Source: G965233625 sp965233625 (GTDB lineage Bacteria > Planctomycetota > Planctomycetia > Pirellulales > Pirellulaceae). From it: a stretch of DNA of 64,000 bases. Made by a program: the position numbers and the translations under genes. This document shows, in pieces, positions 18,012-27,515 of this stretch. Location of the stretch: NCBI GenBank assembly GCA_965233625.1, contig OZ247499.1, positions 1,054,001 to 1,118,000 of the forward strand, given 5' to 3'. The notes under the pieces are model-generated. The model did not search any database. It was given only the letters and a program-made list of their open reading frames with translations, and had not been told where the DNA came from. Positions within the stretch are counted from its first letter, which is position 1. Each line of letters opens with the position of its first letter.

Positions 18012-18040
18012 TGTCGTGCGCTGCGGGCGAAGCGGGCCGG

Positions 18041-18068
18041 TTATCAGAATTTATGCACCTGTTAAAAT
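18041..18068 (+). promoter_or_regulatory. Candidate promoter for PfkB-family kinase
   Basis: TTATCA (18041-18046) and TAAAAT (18063-18068) are 16 bases apart. The predicted start is about 55 bases before the kinase ATG. The -10 is strong and the -35 is moderate. Confidence 0.4.
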
Positions 18069-18129
18069 GCATCCTTAACAATCACACGTTCCGCGCCACT
18101 TTTGCAGTTACTTCTTCACGGGTTTGTTC

Positions 18130-18996
18130 ATGAGTCAGGATATTATCTCACTCGGCGAAGTTCTCTGGGATCTGTTCCCCGCGGGTGAGCAGTTTGGCGG
18201 CGCCCCGGCGAACTTCGCCTCGCATGCGGCAAACCTTGGCGCCAGCGTGAGCATGATCAGCGCCATTGGCGACGACGATCTGGGGCGACGGGCGAAAGAC
18301 GCTTTGCAAAGCTACGGCGTTGACACAAGCATGCTGCAAACCGTTGAAGACAAACCAACGGGCACGGTTGGCATCACGTTGGATGAAGCTGGCAAACCAA
18401 CCTTCGAGATTCACCGCGATTCCGCCTGGGACCACCTGCAATGGCAGGACGACTGGACGGCTCTGCTGCAGAAATCCCGTTGCGTTTATTTCGGCACGTT
18501 GGGGCAACGATCCACAACTGCGAGACAAGCCATCCGTCGCGCCTTGCAAGTGGCGAAAGAAGCCGGCGCAATGCGCATTGTAGATATCAATCTACGGCAG
18601 CCATTTTTCGACGCGGCGATGATCCGTGAATCCGTCGAGCTCGCGAGTGTTTTGAAACTTAGCTTGGATGAACTACCAGAAATTTGTGACGCCTTTTCAC
18701 TGGATGACAGCGCTGCACCCGCAGACTTAATTGCGCAACTTCGGTCCAAAGCAGGATTGGACCTGGTCGTGATGACCAACGGCGCCGACGGCGCGACGCT
18801 GGCCACCGCAGGCGGCGTCCTGCATCAACCGGGTGTACCTGCCGAGGTGGTCGACACGGTCGGCGCGGGCGACTCGTTCACCGCCGCCTTTGTAACCGGC
18901 CTGCTGCGTGATGATCCGCACCCGCAGATCTTAGAGCACGCTTGCAAGGTTGCGGCGACCGTCTGCGGTCATGCCGGCGCAGCGCCGCAGCGTTAA
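18130..18996 (+). CDS. PfkB family sugar kinase (fructokinase-like)
   Basis: A 288-aa cytoplasmic carbohydrate kinase of the PfkB/ribokinase family, which phosphorylates a sugar with ATP. It has the N-terminal LGEVLWDLFP start, the sugar-contact GGAPANFASHAANLG motif, and the signature DTVGAGDSFTAAF with catalytic Asp at residue 248. The pattern is closest to bacterial fructokinases, but substrate choice among ketohexoses cannot be settled from sequence alone. ATG 18130 is preferred to a TTG two codons upstream. A sulfatase gene begins 85 bases downstream, which fits sugar use. Confidence 0.88.
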   Translation: MSQDIISLGEVLWDLFPAGEQFGGAPANFASHAANLGASVSMISAIGDDDLGRRAKDALQSYGVDTSMLQTVEDKPTGTVGITLDEAGKPTFEIHRDSAWDHLQWQDDWTALLQKSRCVYFGTLGQRSTTARQAIRRALQVAKEAGAMRIVDINLRQPFFDAAMIRESVELASVLKLSLDELPEICDAFSLDDSAAPADLIAQLRSKAGLDLVVMTNGADGATLATAGGVLHQPGVPAEVVDTVGAGDSFTAAFVTGLLRDDPHPQILEHACKVAATVCGHAGAAPQR

Positions 18997-19081
18997 GCTT
19001 ACTGCGTGCAAAGCCAACGGCCGGGGAGTACAATCTGAAGTTCAAAAACTGGACTTCAAACGTACTTCTCGAGGATCATTC

Positions 19082-20695
19082 ATGCGGTCGTTGCTACTAC
19101 TTGGCGCCTTCTTTTTTTCGACGCTGGCGATTATCGCCCCGCTGCATGCTGCGGATAAGCGGCCGAACATTCTGTTCATTTTTTCAGACGATCACGCACC
19201 GCACGCCATCGGCGCCTACGGCGGCATCTACAAAGATCTGAATCCAACACCCAACATCGACAAACTTGCCCGCGATGGTGTGCTGTTCAAAAACAGCTTC
19301 TGCACCAATTCCATCTGCGGACCAAGCCGGGCAGTGATTCAGACCGGCAAGCACAGCCATATCAACGGCTTCATGCACAACGGCAACAACTTCGATGGTT
19401 CACAGCAGACCTTCCCCAAGCTGCTGCAGAAGGCCGGCTATCAGACCGCGATGATCGGTAAATGGCATCTGAAATCCAAGCCGCAGGGCTTCGATCACTG
19501 GCGCGTGCTGCCTGGGCAAGGTGAGTATTACAACCCGCGGTTTATTACCCCCAAGGGACGTGAAACGCAGGAAGGTTACTGCACGGATCTGGTTACTGAA
19601 GACGCTTTAAACTGGCTGAAGAATGGCCGCGATAAAGAGAAGCCGTTCATGCTGATGTGTCAGCACAAGGCGCCGCACCGCTGCTGGATGCCGGCGCTGC
19701 GGCATCTGGATCTTTACGCCGACGTCACCATACCAGAGCCGGATACGCTGTTCGACAAGGCAGAAGATAACGCCAGTCCGGCGCGCTGGCAGGAAATGGA
19801 AATCGACCGCCACATGCACATGGTCTACGATCTTTTCGGCGCCCCGGATTCGGGCTTCGATCCGAACGGACCCGGCCGGTTTGACCGCAGCGGCTTCCGC
19901 AACATGCAGCGAATGACGCCGGAGCAATTGAAGAAGTGGCACGCCGCTTTCGATCCACGCAACGAGGCGTTCCGCAAAGCCAACCTGAAGGGCAAGGAGC
20001 TAGTCCGCTGGAAGTATCAGCGGTACATGAAAAACTATCTGCGGTGCGTGAAAGGCGTGGACGAGAGCGTTGGCAAACTAACCGAATACCTCAAAGAAGC
20101 CGGTCTGGAAGACAACACGGTCGTGGTCTATTCCTCGGACCAAGGCTTCTATCTGGGCGACCATGGCTGGTACGACAAACGGTGGATGTACGAAGAGTCG
20201 TTGAAAATGCCGTTGGTGATCAAATGGCCGGGAGTGACAAAACCTGGCACTGTGAATGAACACCTGGTGCAGAACCTGGATTACGCAGAGACGTTTCTGG
20301 AGATTGCCGGCGCGGAGATTCCCGCGGATATGCAGGGCCGTTCGCTCAAACCGCTGCTGGAAGGCAAATCGCCCGAGTGGCGCGACGCGATCTACTACCA
20401 CTACTACGAATATCCAAGCGTGCACATGGTTGCCCGCCATCATGGGGTTCGTACAGACCGCTACAAGTTGATGAGGTTCTACCAGTTCGACGAATGGGAA
20501 TTCTACGATTTGAAGAACGACCCCGACGAACTGAAAAACGAGTACAACAATCCAGAGTACGCCAAAACCATCGCGTCGCTGAAAGTCAAGCTTCAGGAAC
20601 TTCAGAAGGAGTATAAGGACGATAGCGACACGTCGGTTAAACCGAAAGCGTGGCGCGCCCAGTTCCGCAAGCAGGCCGCGGCGAAAGCGAAGTAA
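19082..20695 (+). CDS. Exported sulfatase (formylglycine type)
   Basis: A 537-aa arylsulfatase-superfamily enzyme, probably acting on a sulfated polysaccharide. A signal peptide (hydrophobic residues 3-19, ending LHAA) precedes the metal-binding FSDDHAPHAIGAYGG. The C79-G-P-S-R motif is the site of Cys-to-formylglycine conversion and needs a sulfatase-maturing enzyme. Other family blocks are GKWHLKSKP, SSDQGFYLGDHGWYDKRWMYEESLKMPL, and a C-terminal DRYKLMRFYQ-like stretch seen in N-acetylglucosamine-6-sulfatase-type members. ATG 19082 starts the signal peptide; the open frame upstream overlaps the kinase gene and is not coding. The exact substrate is unknown. Confidence 0.93.
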   Translation: MRSLLLLGAFFFSTLAIIAPLHAADKRPNILFIFSDDHAPHAIGAYGGIYKDLNPTPNIDKLARDGVLFKNSFCTNSICGPSRAVIQTGKHSHINGFMHNGNNFDGSQQTFPKLLQKAGYQTAMIGKWHLKSKPQGFDHWRVLPGQGEYYNPRFITPKGRETQEGYCTDLVTEDALNWLKNGRDKEKPFMLMCQHKAPHRCWMPALRHLDLYADVTIPEPDTLFDKAEDNASPARWQEMEIDRHMHMVYDLFGAPDSGFDPNGPGRFDRSGFRNMQRMTPEQLKKWHAAFDPRNEAFRKANLKGKELVRWKYQRYMKNYLRCVKGVDESVGKLTEYLKEAGLEDNTVVVYSSDQGFYLGDHGWYDKRWMYEESLKMPLVIKWPGVTKPGTVNEHLVQNLDYAETFLEIAGAEIPADMQGRSLKPLLEGKSPEWRDAIYYHYYEYPSVHMVARHHGVRTDRYKLMRFYQFDEWEFYDLKNDPDELKNEYNNPEYAKTIASLKVKLQELQKEYKDDSDTSVKPKAWRAQFRKQAAAKAK

Positions 20696-20731
20696 CCCGC
20701 GGGCCGCTGCCATCGCGATGAGGTAAACAGC

Positions 20732-22141
20732 ATGGATGAAAACGGCATATTGCGCCGCAACGCTCTGCGCTTCGTCTGCTTCATCGCATGCTGCCTGGCG
20801 TTGCCTGCGGCAACAGCTTGGGCGGAGCCCGGAAACGCCTGGCCGCTGGAAACCTTGCAGCGGTCGGATGGTCAGCGTTTTTCCGGGTTGATGCTGCAGC
20901 AGACCCAAGACGAAATGGAGTTCGTTGAAGTCGTGCGGCCGCCAGGTAAACCGATGTATCTGGTGGTGCATTACTATCCGCCGGCCTCCGTAAAGTCCTG
21001 GCAGCGGATGGAGGAAGCCGACCGGCAGACGTTGCTTAAGCGGATCGATCCCTTGCTGCAGGCCAAATATCGCAGCCGGATAGAACGCGGGCGGATGGAT
21101 GACGTTCAGCTCAAGCAGGACGGCCAGTGGCTGCTGTACGAAGGCAAGTGGTTTGTGTTGCGTTGCAATGCAGGCGACGAGGCTGCCCGCCGTGCAGTGG
21201 TCCGCATGGAGCAGATTTTCAGGGCTTACAGCCTGCTGCTGCCCGCCGCGACCAAGCCACGCAGCCAGTTGACGATCCGTCTGTACGGCGCCCAGGATGA
21301 CTATCAGGCGGAAATTCAGCGGCGCGGTCTAAGAATCGAAAACCCGGCTTTTTATTCGCAGCGGAGCAATCTGATTGTCGCCGGTTCCGACATTGCCAGC
21401 TTCAGCCAGTTGCTGGGCCGGACCAGGCAGAAGAATAACGCGACACTGGAGCAGATGGAGGCGCGTCGCAGCGAGTTCTTCAAACGGTTGTCGCAACTTC
21501 GCGAAGAACTGAAAGAGGCAGGCTTCACCCCCGCAGAGATCCGCCTGGAAGCCGCAACCCGGCGTGCTCTCTGGGAAAAGCAGCAATCGGTTGTTGCTAT
21601 GCGTGTCTCGCAAGCGCAGCGTCGTAACGACGCCAGCTTCGAGAAAGTTTCGGACGCGATGTTCCGGCGGCTCTACCACGAGGCGTTTCACGCGTATCTA
21701 GAGAATTACGTCTTTCCGCAGAGCCAGCACCAGATACCCGTGTGGCTTAATGAAGGTCTGGCCCAGATCTTTGAAAGTGGCCAGCTGGATGCGGGCGTAC
21801 TACGAATAGACGCGCCACAACCAGAGTTGTTGCGGGCACTGCAAGAGCAATTAAGGGTGAATGCCCCGGGCAAGCTGCTGGACTTGATCGAGAGCAACGG
21901 CGAATCTTTCGTCGCCTCGCATGACCGGAAAGCCCGTGCCCAGACGCAGTACTTGCTGGCATGGGGATTGGCCTATTATCTGGTGTTCGAACGCAATCTT
22001 TTGAGCGCAGACCGCATGCGTCGCTATGTGGTTTCCGGGAAAACTTCGCAGTCACCTTTGCAATCGTTCGAGAAATTAACAGGCCAGCCATTCAAAACTT
22101 TCTATACGCAGTGGCGGCAAAGCATGCTGGCCCTGCGCTGA
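20732..22141 (+). CDS. DUF1570 protein, predicted exported zinc metallopeptidase
   Basis: A 469-aa protein with an N-terminal signal peptide (about residues 11-30). Its C-terminal half is a DUF1570 domain containing H316-E-A-F-H320 and E341 in LNEGLAQ. This HExxH plus downstream Glu spacing matches gluzincin peptidases. The middle (about residues 225-280) is a long charged helix, probably a coiled coil. DUF1570 is common in planctomycetes; peptidase activity is inferred from the motif. It starts 36 bases after the sulfatase, so co-transcription is plausible. Confidence 0.85.
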   Translation: MDENGILRRNALRFVCFIACCLALPAATAWAEPGNAWPLETLQRSDGQRFSGLMLQQTQDEMEFVEVVRPPGKPMYLVVHYYPPASVKSWQRMEEADRQTLLKRIDPLLQAKYRSRIERGRMDDVQLKQDGQWLLYEGKWFVLRCNAGDEAARRAVVRMEQIFRAYSLLLPAATKPRSQLTIRLYGAQDDYQAEIQRRGLRIENPAFYSQRSNLIVAGSDIASFSQLLGRTRQKNNATLEQMEARRSEFFKRLSQLREELKEAGFTPAEIRLEAATRRALWEKQQSVVAMRVSQAQRRNDASFEKVSDAMFRRLYHEAFHAYLENYVFPQSQHQIPVWLNEGLAQIFESGQLDAGVLRIDAPQPELLRALQEQLRVNAPGKLLDLIESNGESFVASHDRKARAQTQYLLAWGLAYYLVFERNLLSADRMRRYVVSGKTSQSPLQSFEKLTGQPFKTFYTQWRQSMLALR

Positions 22142-22143
22142 GT

Positions 22144-22169
22144 GACTCCGACGTTTGCAAGACGGAGTC
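22144..22169. terminator. Hairpin between convergent genes
   Basis: GACTCCG (22144-22150) and CGGAGTC (22163-22169) make a 7-bp stem between the convergent DUF1570 and esterase genes. There is no T-run on either side, so it is only a possible bidirectional terminator. Confidence 0.35.
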
Positions 22170-22170
22170 G

Positions 22171-23043
22171 CTATGCAAGCCGGTGCTGCTGAAAGAATTG
22201 CCACATCACGTCGTTGGCAGAGAGATTCTGCGTCGTGACGCCAAGTTCTGGCAATAGCGATGGCACGCCCGGCCATGTGTGGCCGCCGCCGTGAATGGTG
22301 TAGAGGACGACCGGCGCACCGCCTGGCTGTGCGGCGTGCGTAAGCTGCGTGATCGTCGTGCCATCGCGGACCGTTGGCGGTAATAGCTCGATGTTAGGCG
22401 TTGGCGCGGCGTTGTTGGCTTTGACCCAGGTGTTGATGGTGTAGCTGACAGAGAAGAAGTCCGCCTTCGACACGCTTTTCGGGCCGACGCCTCCTTCGAA
22501 CTGTGCGAACTCGTCACTGGTGCCGTGAAAGTGGCAGATAGGTACGGGCCGTGAAGGCTCGCAGGTCGGCGTTCCCATCGGACCGGCGACGGGAGCAATG
22601 GCGGCGATGCGGTCTGCCAGATTCGCGGCAAGCAAGTACGCCATCACGGCGCCGTTGCTCATCCCGGTGACATAGATACGTCGTTCGTCCACGGGCGTGA
22701 TCGTTGCAAGATCGTCCAGCAGGGCTGCCGTGTAATCGACATCGTCAATCTGGTTTTCGTGGGCGTAGCCGCAGCAGTTGCCGCCGTTGAAGGTAAGGAA
22801 CCAGTGCAGTTGTCCGCTGCCTTGCGGATAAACCACGATAAAACCGTCCGCGTCCGCCTTCGCATTTAGATTGCAGAAACGCTCCATCGTCCGCGCATTG
22901 GTACCGGCGCCGTGAAAGGCAAGCACCACAGGGTTAGGCTCTGCACTGTCGACCGTTGGCGGCACGTAAACCACGTAAGATCGTTTACGGCCGCCTGCGG
23001 AAAGTTTGCGGACATGCCGGCCGGGCGGAAGGAAATTGGACAC
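22171..23043 (-). CDS. Alpha/beta hydrolase, PHB depolymerase / LpqC-like esterase
   Basis: A 290-aa protein of the esterase-PHB depolymerase family (LpqC, feruloyl-esterase-like). The oxyanion region is LAFHGAGTN. The nucleophile elbow is GMSNGA, the acid is the Asp in FHGTSDEF, and the catalytic His is in GGGHTWPG. No clear signal peptide is visible with the GTG start at 23043. It starts 27 bases downstream of the PilT-like gene. Whether it acts on polyesters, feruloylated polysaccharide or another ester cannot be told. Confidence 0.85.
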   Translation of the reverse strand: MSNFLPPGRHVRKLSAGGRKRSYVVYVPPTVDSAEPNPVVLAFHGAGTNARTMERFCNLNAKADADGFIVVYPQGSGQLHWFLTFNGGNCCGYAHENQIDDVDYTAALLDDLATITPVDERRIYVTGMSNGAVMAYLLAANLADRIAAIAPVAGPMGTPTCEPSRPVPICHFHGTSDEFAQFEGGVGPKSVSKADFFSVSYTINTWVKANNAAPTPNIELLPPTVRDGTTITQLTHAAQPGGAPVVLYTIHGGGHTWPGVPSLLPELGVTTQNLSANDVMWQFFQQHRLA

Positions 23044-23070
23044 GCGTTGTAATCTGCCCCCAGGATAAAG

Positions 23071-24354
23071 TTAGATGATACCCGGCGCGGATACGTTGAT
23101 GCCCTTCAGCGCCATCTTCAGCGATTCCGGGTTTGGCGCCACTTCGAAGGCCGTTGGGCGGTCGATCAGTTCATCGTCAATCAACTGCTTCAGACTCATG
23201 GTGAAGTCCTGCATGCCCACTTCGGCGCCGATGCGAATTGCGTCCGACAGCTTCTGATCGTGGCCTTCCAGCACCAGTTTGGAAACCATCGAGGTGAAGA
23301 ACATAATTTCGCAGGTCGGCACACGGGCGACGCCCGGCTTAATACTCCGCAGCAGTTTCTGCGCGACAATGCCCTTCATGTTCTGCGCGATGGCGCTGCG
23401 GATGGCGCCGTGCATAGCTTCCGGGAACAGGTCGAGAATACGGCCGATGGTGCTCGGCGCACTCGCGGCGTGAATGGTTCCGTAGACAAGGTGACCCGTT
23501 TCCGCCGCGTGAATCGCCGTCATAAACGTTTCTTCATCACGCATTTCGCCCACGAGCATCACGTCGGGATCTTCACGCACCGCGTGCTTCATCGCGATTT
23601 CGAAGTCCAGCACGTCGTTACCAATTTCACGCTGGTTGATCAGGCACTTCTCTTCGGTGTAAACAAATTCGATCGGATCTTCGAGCGTCAGAATGTGCTT
23701 CTTATAGCGGCGGTTGATCCAGTTCAGCATGGAAGCAATCGTCGTACTTTTGCCGGAGCCCGTCACGCCCGCCAGCAGCACCATGCCTTGATCGTATTTG
23801 CACAGCCGCTCTACCGAAGGCGGCAGGTAAAGCCCTTCAAAGTCGGGAATGAAGTTATTCACACGACGGGCGACCATACCCATCGATCCCATCTGTTGCA
23901 GCAGGTTGATACGGAAACGCCAGGTCACGCCGTCAACTTCGCAGGTGTGCGAAAAGTCGGCGCCGCCTTCTTCTTCAAAAATCTTGCGGTTGCGTTCATC
24001 CATCATCGGCATCAGCAAACGGACCATCTCCACCGAATCAATCGGGCCGCGTTTGAGCGACTGCAATTCGCCCTTGAGACGAATCATCGGCGGCCGGTCC
24101 ACCTTCAAGTGAAGGTCACTACCTTCCAGCTTGACGAGAGCGCGGAAGATCTTATCGACTTCCAGTTCCTCTTTCTTTTTGAGGAACCGCTGCGCCATCT
24201 TCTTGGCTTCTTCATCCATCTCACCCAAGTCGGCGGCGCCTGCTTCTTCGGCGGACTTGCCGTTGGCTTCGGCAGCGGTTGCTTTCTGCTCTTCTTCCGC
24301 GGCGGCTGCCTTGGCTTCGTCAGCTGGCTTTTCGGGTTTGCTGGTGCTGGCCAT
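23071..24354 (-). CDS. PilT-like type II/IV secretion ATPase
   Basis: A 427-aa ATPase of the PilT/VirB11-like superfamily, which powers type IV pilus retraction. The first 60 residues are Ala/Glu/Lys-rich and look disordered. Walker A is GVTGSGKST, followed by an Asp box around TLEDPIEF, Walker B near VMLVGEMRDEET, and a His box TGHLVYGTIHA. The place of the PilT AIRNLIRE motif holds SMVSKLVLEG instead, so the retraction motif is not conserved. ATG 24354 has AGGAG at good spacing. No pilin or other pil gene is adjacent; neighbours are hisF and an esterase. Confidence 0.88.
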   Translation of the reverse strand: MASTSKPEKPADEAKAAAAEEEQKATAAEANGKSAEEAGAADLGEMDEEAKKMAQRFLKKKEELEVDKIFRALVKLEGSDLHLKVDRPPMIRLKGELQSLKRGPIDSVEMVRLLMPMMDERNRKIFEEEGGADFSHTCEVDGVTWRFRINLLQQMGSMGMVARRVNNFIPDFEGLYLPPSVERLCKYDQGMVLLAGVTGSGKSTTIASMLNWINRRYKKHILTLEDPIEFVYTEEKCLINQREIGNDVLDFEIAMKHAVREDPDVMLVGEMRDEETFMTAIHAAETGHLVYGTIHAASAPSTIGRILDLFPEAMHGAIRSAIAQNMKGIVAQKLLRSIKPGVARVPTCEIMFFTSMVSKLVLEGHDQKLSDAIRIGAEVGMQDFTMSLKQLIDDELIDRPTAFEVAPNPESLKMALKGINVSAPGII

Positions 24355-24441
24355 GTTAAACGCTCCTGAAGGCGGAAAGGGTGACTGAGTGCTGCCGCAA
24401 TTGTGTTGGAAAAAGATGATTGCGAACGAAACGATCTGTTT

Positions 24442-25227
24442 CTAAAGCCGGACGGGAACGCCGCGTCCTGCCATTATCTGCTTGGTTTCCTGAATCGTAA
24501 ACTCACCGAAGTGAAAGATGCTGGCTGCGAGCGCCGCGTCCGCTTTACCTTCGATGATGGCGTCTGCAAGATGTTCGGGTTTGCCGGCGCCGCCGCTGGC
24601 AACGACGGGCACCGTCACGGCGTTGCTGACGGCCGCCGTGATTTCAATATCGTAGCCGTCCTTGGTGCCGTCGCAGTCCATGCTGGTAAGCACTATTTCG
24701 CCGGCGCCAAGTTCTTCGACCTGTTGCGCCCACTGGACGGCTTGCAGCCCGGTGGGCGTGCGGCCGCCGTTGACGTGGACTTCCCAGACTTCGCCGTCGT
24801 CGCGGGTGCTGCGTTCGTGGTCAATAATCCGCTTGGGATCAATGTTCACCACAATGCACTGCCGTCCGAAGCGACGTGCTGCTGCACGGACAAACTCCGG
24901 GTCTTTGCAGGCGGCGGAATTGATTGAGACCTTATCGCAGCCGGCATTTAACAATGCGCGGATATCGTCCAGCGTGCGGATGCCCCCGCCGACGGTCAGC
25001 GGCATGAACACCTGTTCGGCCGTGCGACGGACCATGTCAATCATGATGTCGCGCTGCTCATGGCTGGCGGTGATATCCAGGAAAACCAGCTCATCGGCGC
25101 CTTCCGCTTCGTAACGGGCCGCCACCTGAACCGGGTCGCCAGCGTCGCGGAGGTTTACGAAATTGGTTCCCTTCACAACGCGGCCTTGATTGACATCGAG
25201 GCAGGGAATGATGCGTTTTGCGAGCAT
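24442..25227 (-). CDS. hisF: Imidazole glycerol phosphate synthase subunit HisF
   Basis: HisF is the cyclase of histidine biosynthesis. With HisH it converts PRFAR and ammonia into IGP and AICAR. The 261-aa TIM barrel has the N-terminal LAKRIIPCLDV with its catalytic Asp, VKGTNFVNLRDAGDP, the phosphate-binding VGGGIRT, the second catalytic Asp in LTSMDCDGTKDGYD, and VVASGGAGKPEH near the end. No other his gene is nearby, as is common where his genes are scattered. It lies 87 bases upstream of the PilT-like gene on the same strand. Confidence 0.96.
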   Translation of the reverse strand: MLAKRIIPCLDVNQGRVVKGTNFVNLRDAGDPVQVAARYEAEGADELVFLDITASHEQRDIMIDMVRRTAEQVFMPLTVGGGIRTLDDIRALLNAGCDKVSINSAACKDPEFVRAAARRFGRQCIVVNIDPKRIIDHERSTRDDGEVWEVHVNGGRTPTGLQAVQWAQQVEELGAGEIVLTSMDCDGTKDGYDIEITAAVSNAVTVPVVASGGAGKPEHLADAIIEGKADAALAASIFHFGEFTIQETKQIMAGRGVPVRL

Positions 25228-25493
25228 AAACGGCCGGACCGTGAAAACAATAAATCCATGGGAGTCAGAAGTTTACTCTAAGCCGCTGTAACAATGTGGT
25301 CAACTGCTGCGGGCATCCATCGCAATGCGGTGAATGCAGTTGCAGCGGCTTCGCGAGTTTGCGGGTTAAGAATCATAACCGGGCGGCTTGCAGATGCGGC
25401 CCGTTAAGCCCTAGAATCGCCGGGAAAGCAGCGGCTATTTGCGCAATTGCCTGCCTCTCGCAATCTCTAATCTACTTCGGAAAGTCAATAAAA

Positions 25494-27323
25494 ATGTCCG
25501 ATTCGATGTCGCCCGCCGTTCTCGACACCGCCGTTGAAAAACTGGAATCTGCGGCCGGTGAAGGCAAAATTACAGCGGGTGCTGTGACAAATATTCGTCA
25601 ATGGCTGAGCGAAGCCAAATACGCCACCTATGCGGCGCCGATCGTGCAGCACATTAACGACGGGATGTGGCAGGAGCTTGACGACGCTTTCTGGACGATC
25701 ATTCCCTTCGGAACGGGCGGCCGCCGCGGGCGGATGTACGCCTTCGGATCGAACGCGATTAACGAACGGACGATTGGCGAAAGCGCGCAGGGTCTGGCGG
25801 AATATGTGCTGGAGAACCGTGACGATGAAGGTGAGCTATCCTGCGCGATTGCCTACGATACGCGTCATCGCTCGCGCGAGTTTGCAGAGCTTTGCGCCGG
25901 TGTGATGGTGGCGGCAGGCTTCAAGGTCTACCTGATGGACGACTATCGCAGCACACCCGCGCTTTCGTTCCTCGTTCGCTACAAAAACTGCTCCTGTGGC
26001 ATCATGGTCACGGCCAGCCACAACCCGCCCAGCGATAACGCCGTGAAGGTGTACTGGTCCACCGGCGGCCAGCTTGTGCCGCCACACGACAAGGCTGTGA
26101 TTGAGCGTGTGATGAAAGTGGATGAACTCAAATTCACCCCCTTCCAGCAAGCTCTGGATAATGGCGATGTTTTGATTGTGACCGAGGAAGTCGACGCCGC
26201 CTTTACGCGTGAAGTGAAAGCCCAGAGTTTCGACGGACCGCGTGATCTTAAGCTGATCTATTCGCCGTTGCATGGCGTGGGTGAATCCGCGGTGCGGCCC
26301 GTGCTGGAAGCGGACGGGTTTGAAGGCCTGGAAATTTACGAGCCCCATCGCAAGCCGGATGGCGACTTCCCGAATGTACCCGGCCATGTTTCCAATCCAG
26401 AGAATCCTCGCGTGTTCGATGCGATTATCGACCGGGCGAAAGAAACCGGCGCCGAACTGATTCTGGCTTCGGACCCCGACTGCGACCGGTTGGGCTGTGC
26501 GGCGCCGCACACATTGGACACCGCAGGCGACTGGGGCACGTTCACGGGGAATCAGATCGGCGCGCTGCTGGCGGATTATGTGCTGGAGAAACGCTCGCAG
26601 GGTGGTGGGCTTTCAACTGATCACTATGTGGTGAAAACGCTTGTCACCACAGAGATGATCCGCCGCATTGCGGAGAGTTACGGTGTAAAAACGTACGGCA
26701 ATCTGCTCGTCGGTTTCAAATGGATCGGCGAAGTCATCGACCAGCAGGACCCGGCGAAGTTCGTCTTCGGGGCGGAAGAATCGCACGGTTATCTGGTAGG
26801 ACAATACGCACGCGATAAAGACGGCGCCGTGGCTTCGATGCTGATGGCGGAACTGGCCGCGCATGTCAAAGCGCAGGGTAAGTCGTTGCATGAAAAGCTA
26901 GGCGATCTGTATTGGCAACACGGCTATCATGCCGAACACCTGTTGAACGTGCAGATGGAAGGCAGCGACGGCATGGCCAAGATGCAATCGCTGATGAAGG
27001 CCTTCCGCGATAATCCGCCAACGGAACTTGCCGGGCTGAAAGTCACCGCCGTCCGCGATTACGCAAACGGCAAGACGATCGTCCCCGGCGGCGGCACGGA
27101 AACGCTGGATGGACCAACGGGCAATATGGTCATTCTGGATCTGTCGGCCGACGGCAACTACGTGGCTGTTCGTCCTTCGGGCACAGAGCCAAAGGTGAAG
27201 TTCTACATGTTCACCTTCACACCGGCAGAGCAGCTTGCTGACCTGGAGATGACCGGCGCGGAGATGAAACAGCGCATCGAAGGCTTTGAAGCCGACCTGC
27301 GGAAATTCGCCAGCGAAGTTTAA
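25494..27323 (+). CDS. Phosphohexomutase (phosphoglucomutase/phosphomannomutase family)
   Basis: A 609-aa alpha-D-phosphohexomutase that interconverts hexose 1- and 6-phosphates. The phosphoserine loop is TASHNPPSDN with the active Ser at 175. The Mg-binding loop is ASDPDCDRLG, the sugar-binding loop is GAEESHGYLVG, and the phosphate-binding loop is RPSGTEPKVKFY. The length and N-terminal extension match the larger PGM2-like branch rather than the 450-aa ManB/AlgC type. ATG 25494 (MSDSMSP) is chosen; the open frame upstream to 25296 shows no family similarity. A strong terminator follows. Confidence 0.93.
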   Translation: MSDSMSPAVLDTAVEKLESAAGEGKITAGAVTNIRQWLSEAKYATYAAPIVQHINDGMWQELDDAFWTIIPFGTGGRRGRMYAFGSNAINERTIGESAQGLAEYVLENRDDEGELSCAIAYDTRHRSREFAELCAGVMVAAGFKVYLMDDYRSTPALSFLVRYKNCSCGIMVTASHNPPSDNAVKVYWSTGGQLVPPHDKAVIERVMKVDELKFTPFQQALDNGDVLIVTEEVDAAFTREVKAQSFDGPRDLKLIYSPLHGVGESAVRPVLEADGFEGLEIYEPHRKPDGDFPNVPGHVSNPENPRVFDAIIDRAKETGAELILASDPDCDRLGCAAPHTLDTAGDWGTFTGNQIGALLADYVLEKRSQGGGLSTDHYVVKTLVTTEMIRRIAESYGVKTYGNLLVGFKWIGEVIDQQDPAKFVFGAEESHGYLVGQYARDKDGAVASMLMAELAAHVKAQGKSLHEKLGDLYWQHGYHAEHLLNVQMEGSDGMAKMQSLMKAFRDNPPTELAGLKVTAVRDYANGKTIVPGGGTETLDGPTGNMVILDLSADGNYVAVRPSGTEPKVKFYMFTFTPAEQLADLEMTGAEMKQRIEGFEADLRKFASEV

Positions 27324-27348
27324 CGCAGCGCCACCATCAGCAACACGC

Positions 27349-27390
27349 ACCCGGCAAGCAGATCGCCCCTGCTTCGCCGGGTTTCTTTTT
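27349..27390 (+). terminator. Intrinsic terminator after phosphohexomutase
   Basis: ACCCGGC (27349-27355) pairs with GCCGGGT (27376-27382), extended inward by AAGCAG/CTGCTT with one bulged C. It is followed by TTCTTTTT. Confidence 0.88.
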
Positions 27391-27444
27391 GCGCGGCTTT
27401 TAATTTCAAGATGGCCGTCATCGTAGCCGTTCGCGCTGCGTTGT

Positions 27445-27474
27445 TTCGCACCGCAACTTGCATTGCACTACAAT
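27445..27474 (+). promoter_or_regulatory. Candidate sigma-70 promoter for MOSC gene
   Basis: TTCGCA (27445-27450) and TACAAT (27469-27474) are 18 bases apart. The predicted start is about 35 bases before the ATG at 27516 and downstream of a terminator, as expected for a new unit. Confidence 0.4.
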
Positions 27475-27515
27475 AACACGACCTAAACTTTTGGGTCCAT
27501 CACCGGAAACCTTCC

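Noticed and set aside
23260..24369. 369-aa open frame opposite the PilT-like gene
   Set aside because: It is an antisense shadow. The composition is His/Arg/Phe-rich and no family motif is present, while the sense strand has all ATPase motifs.
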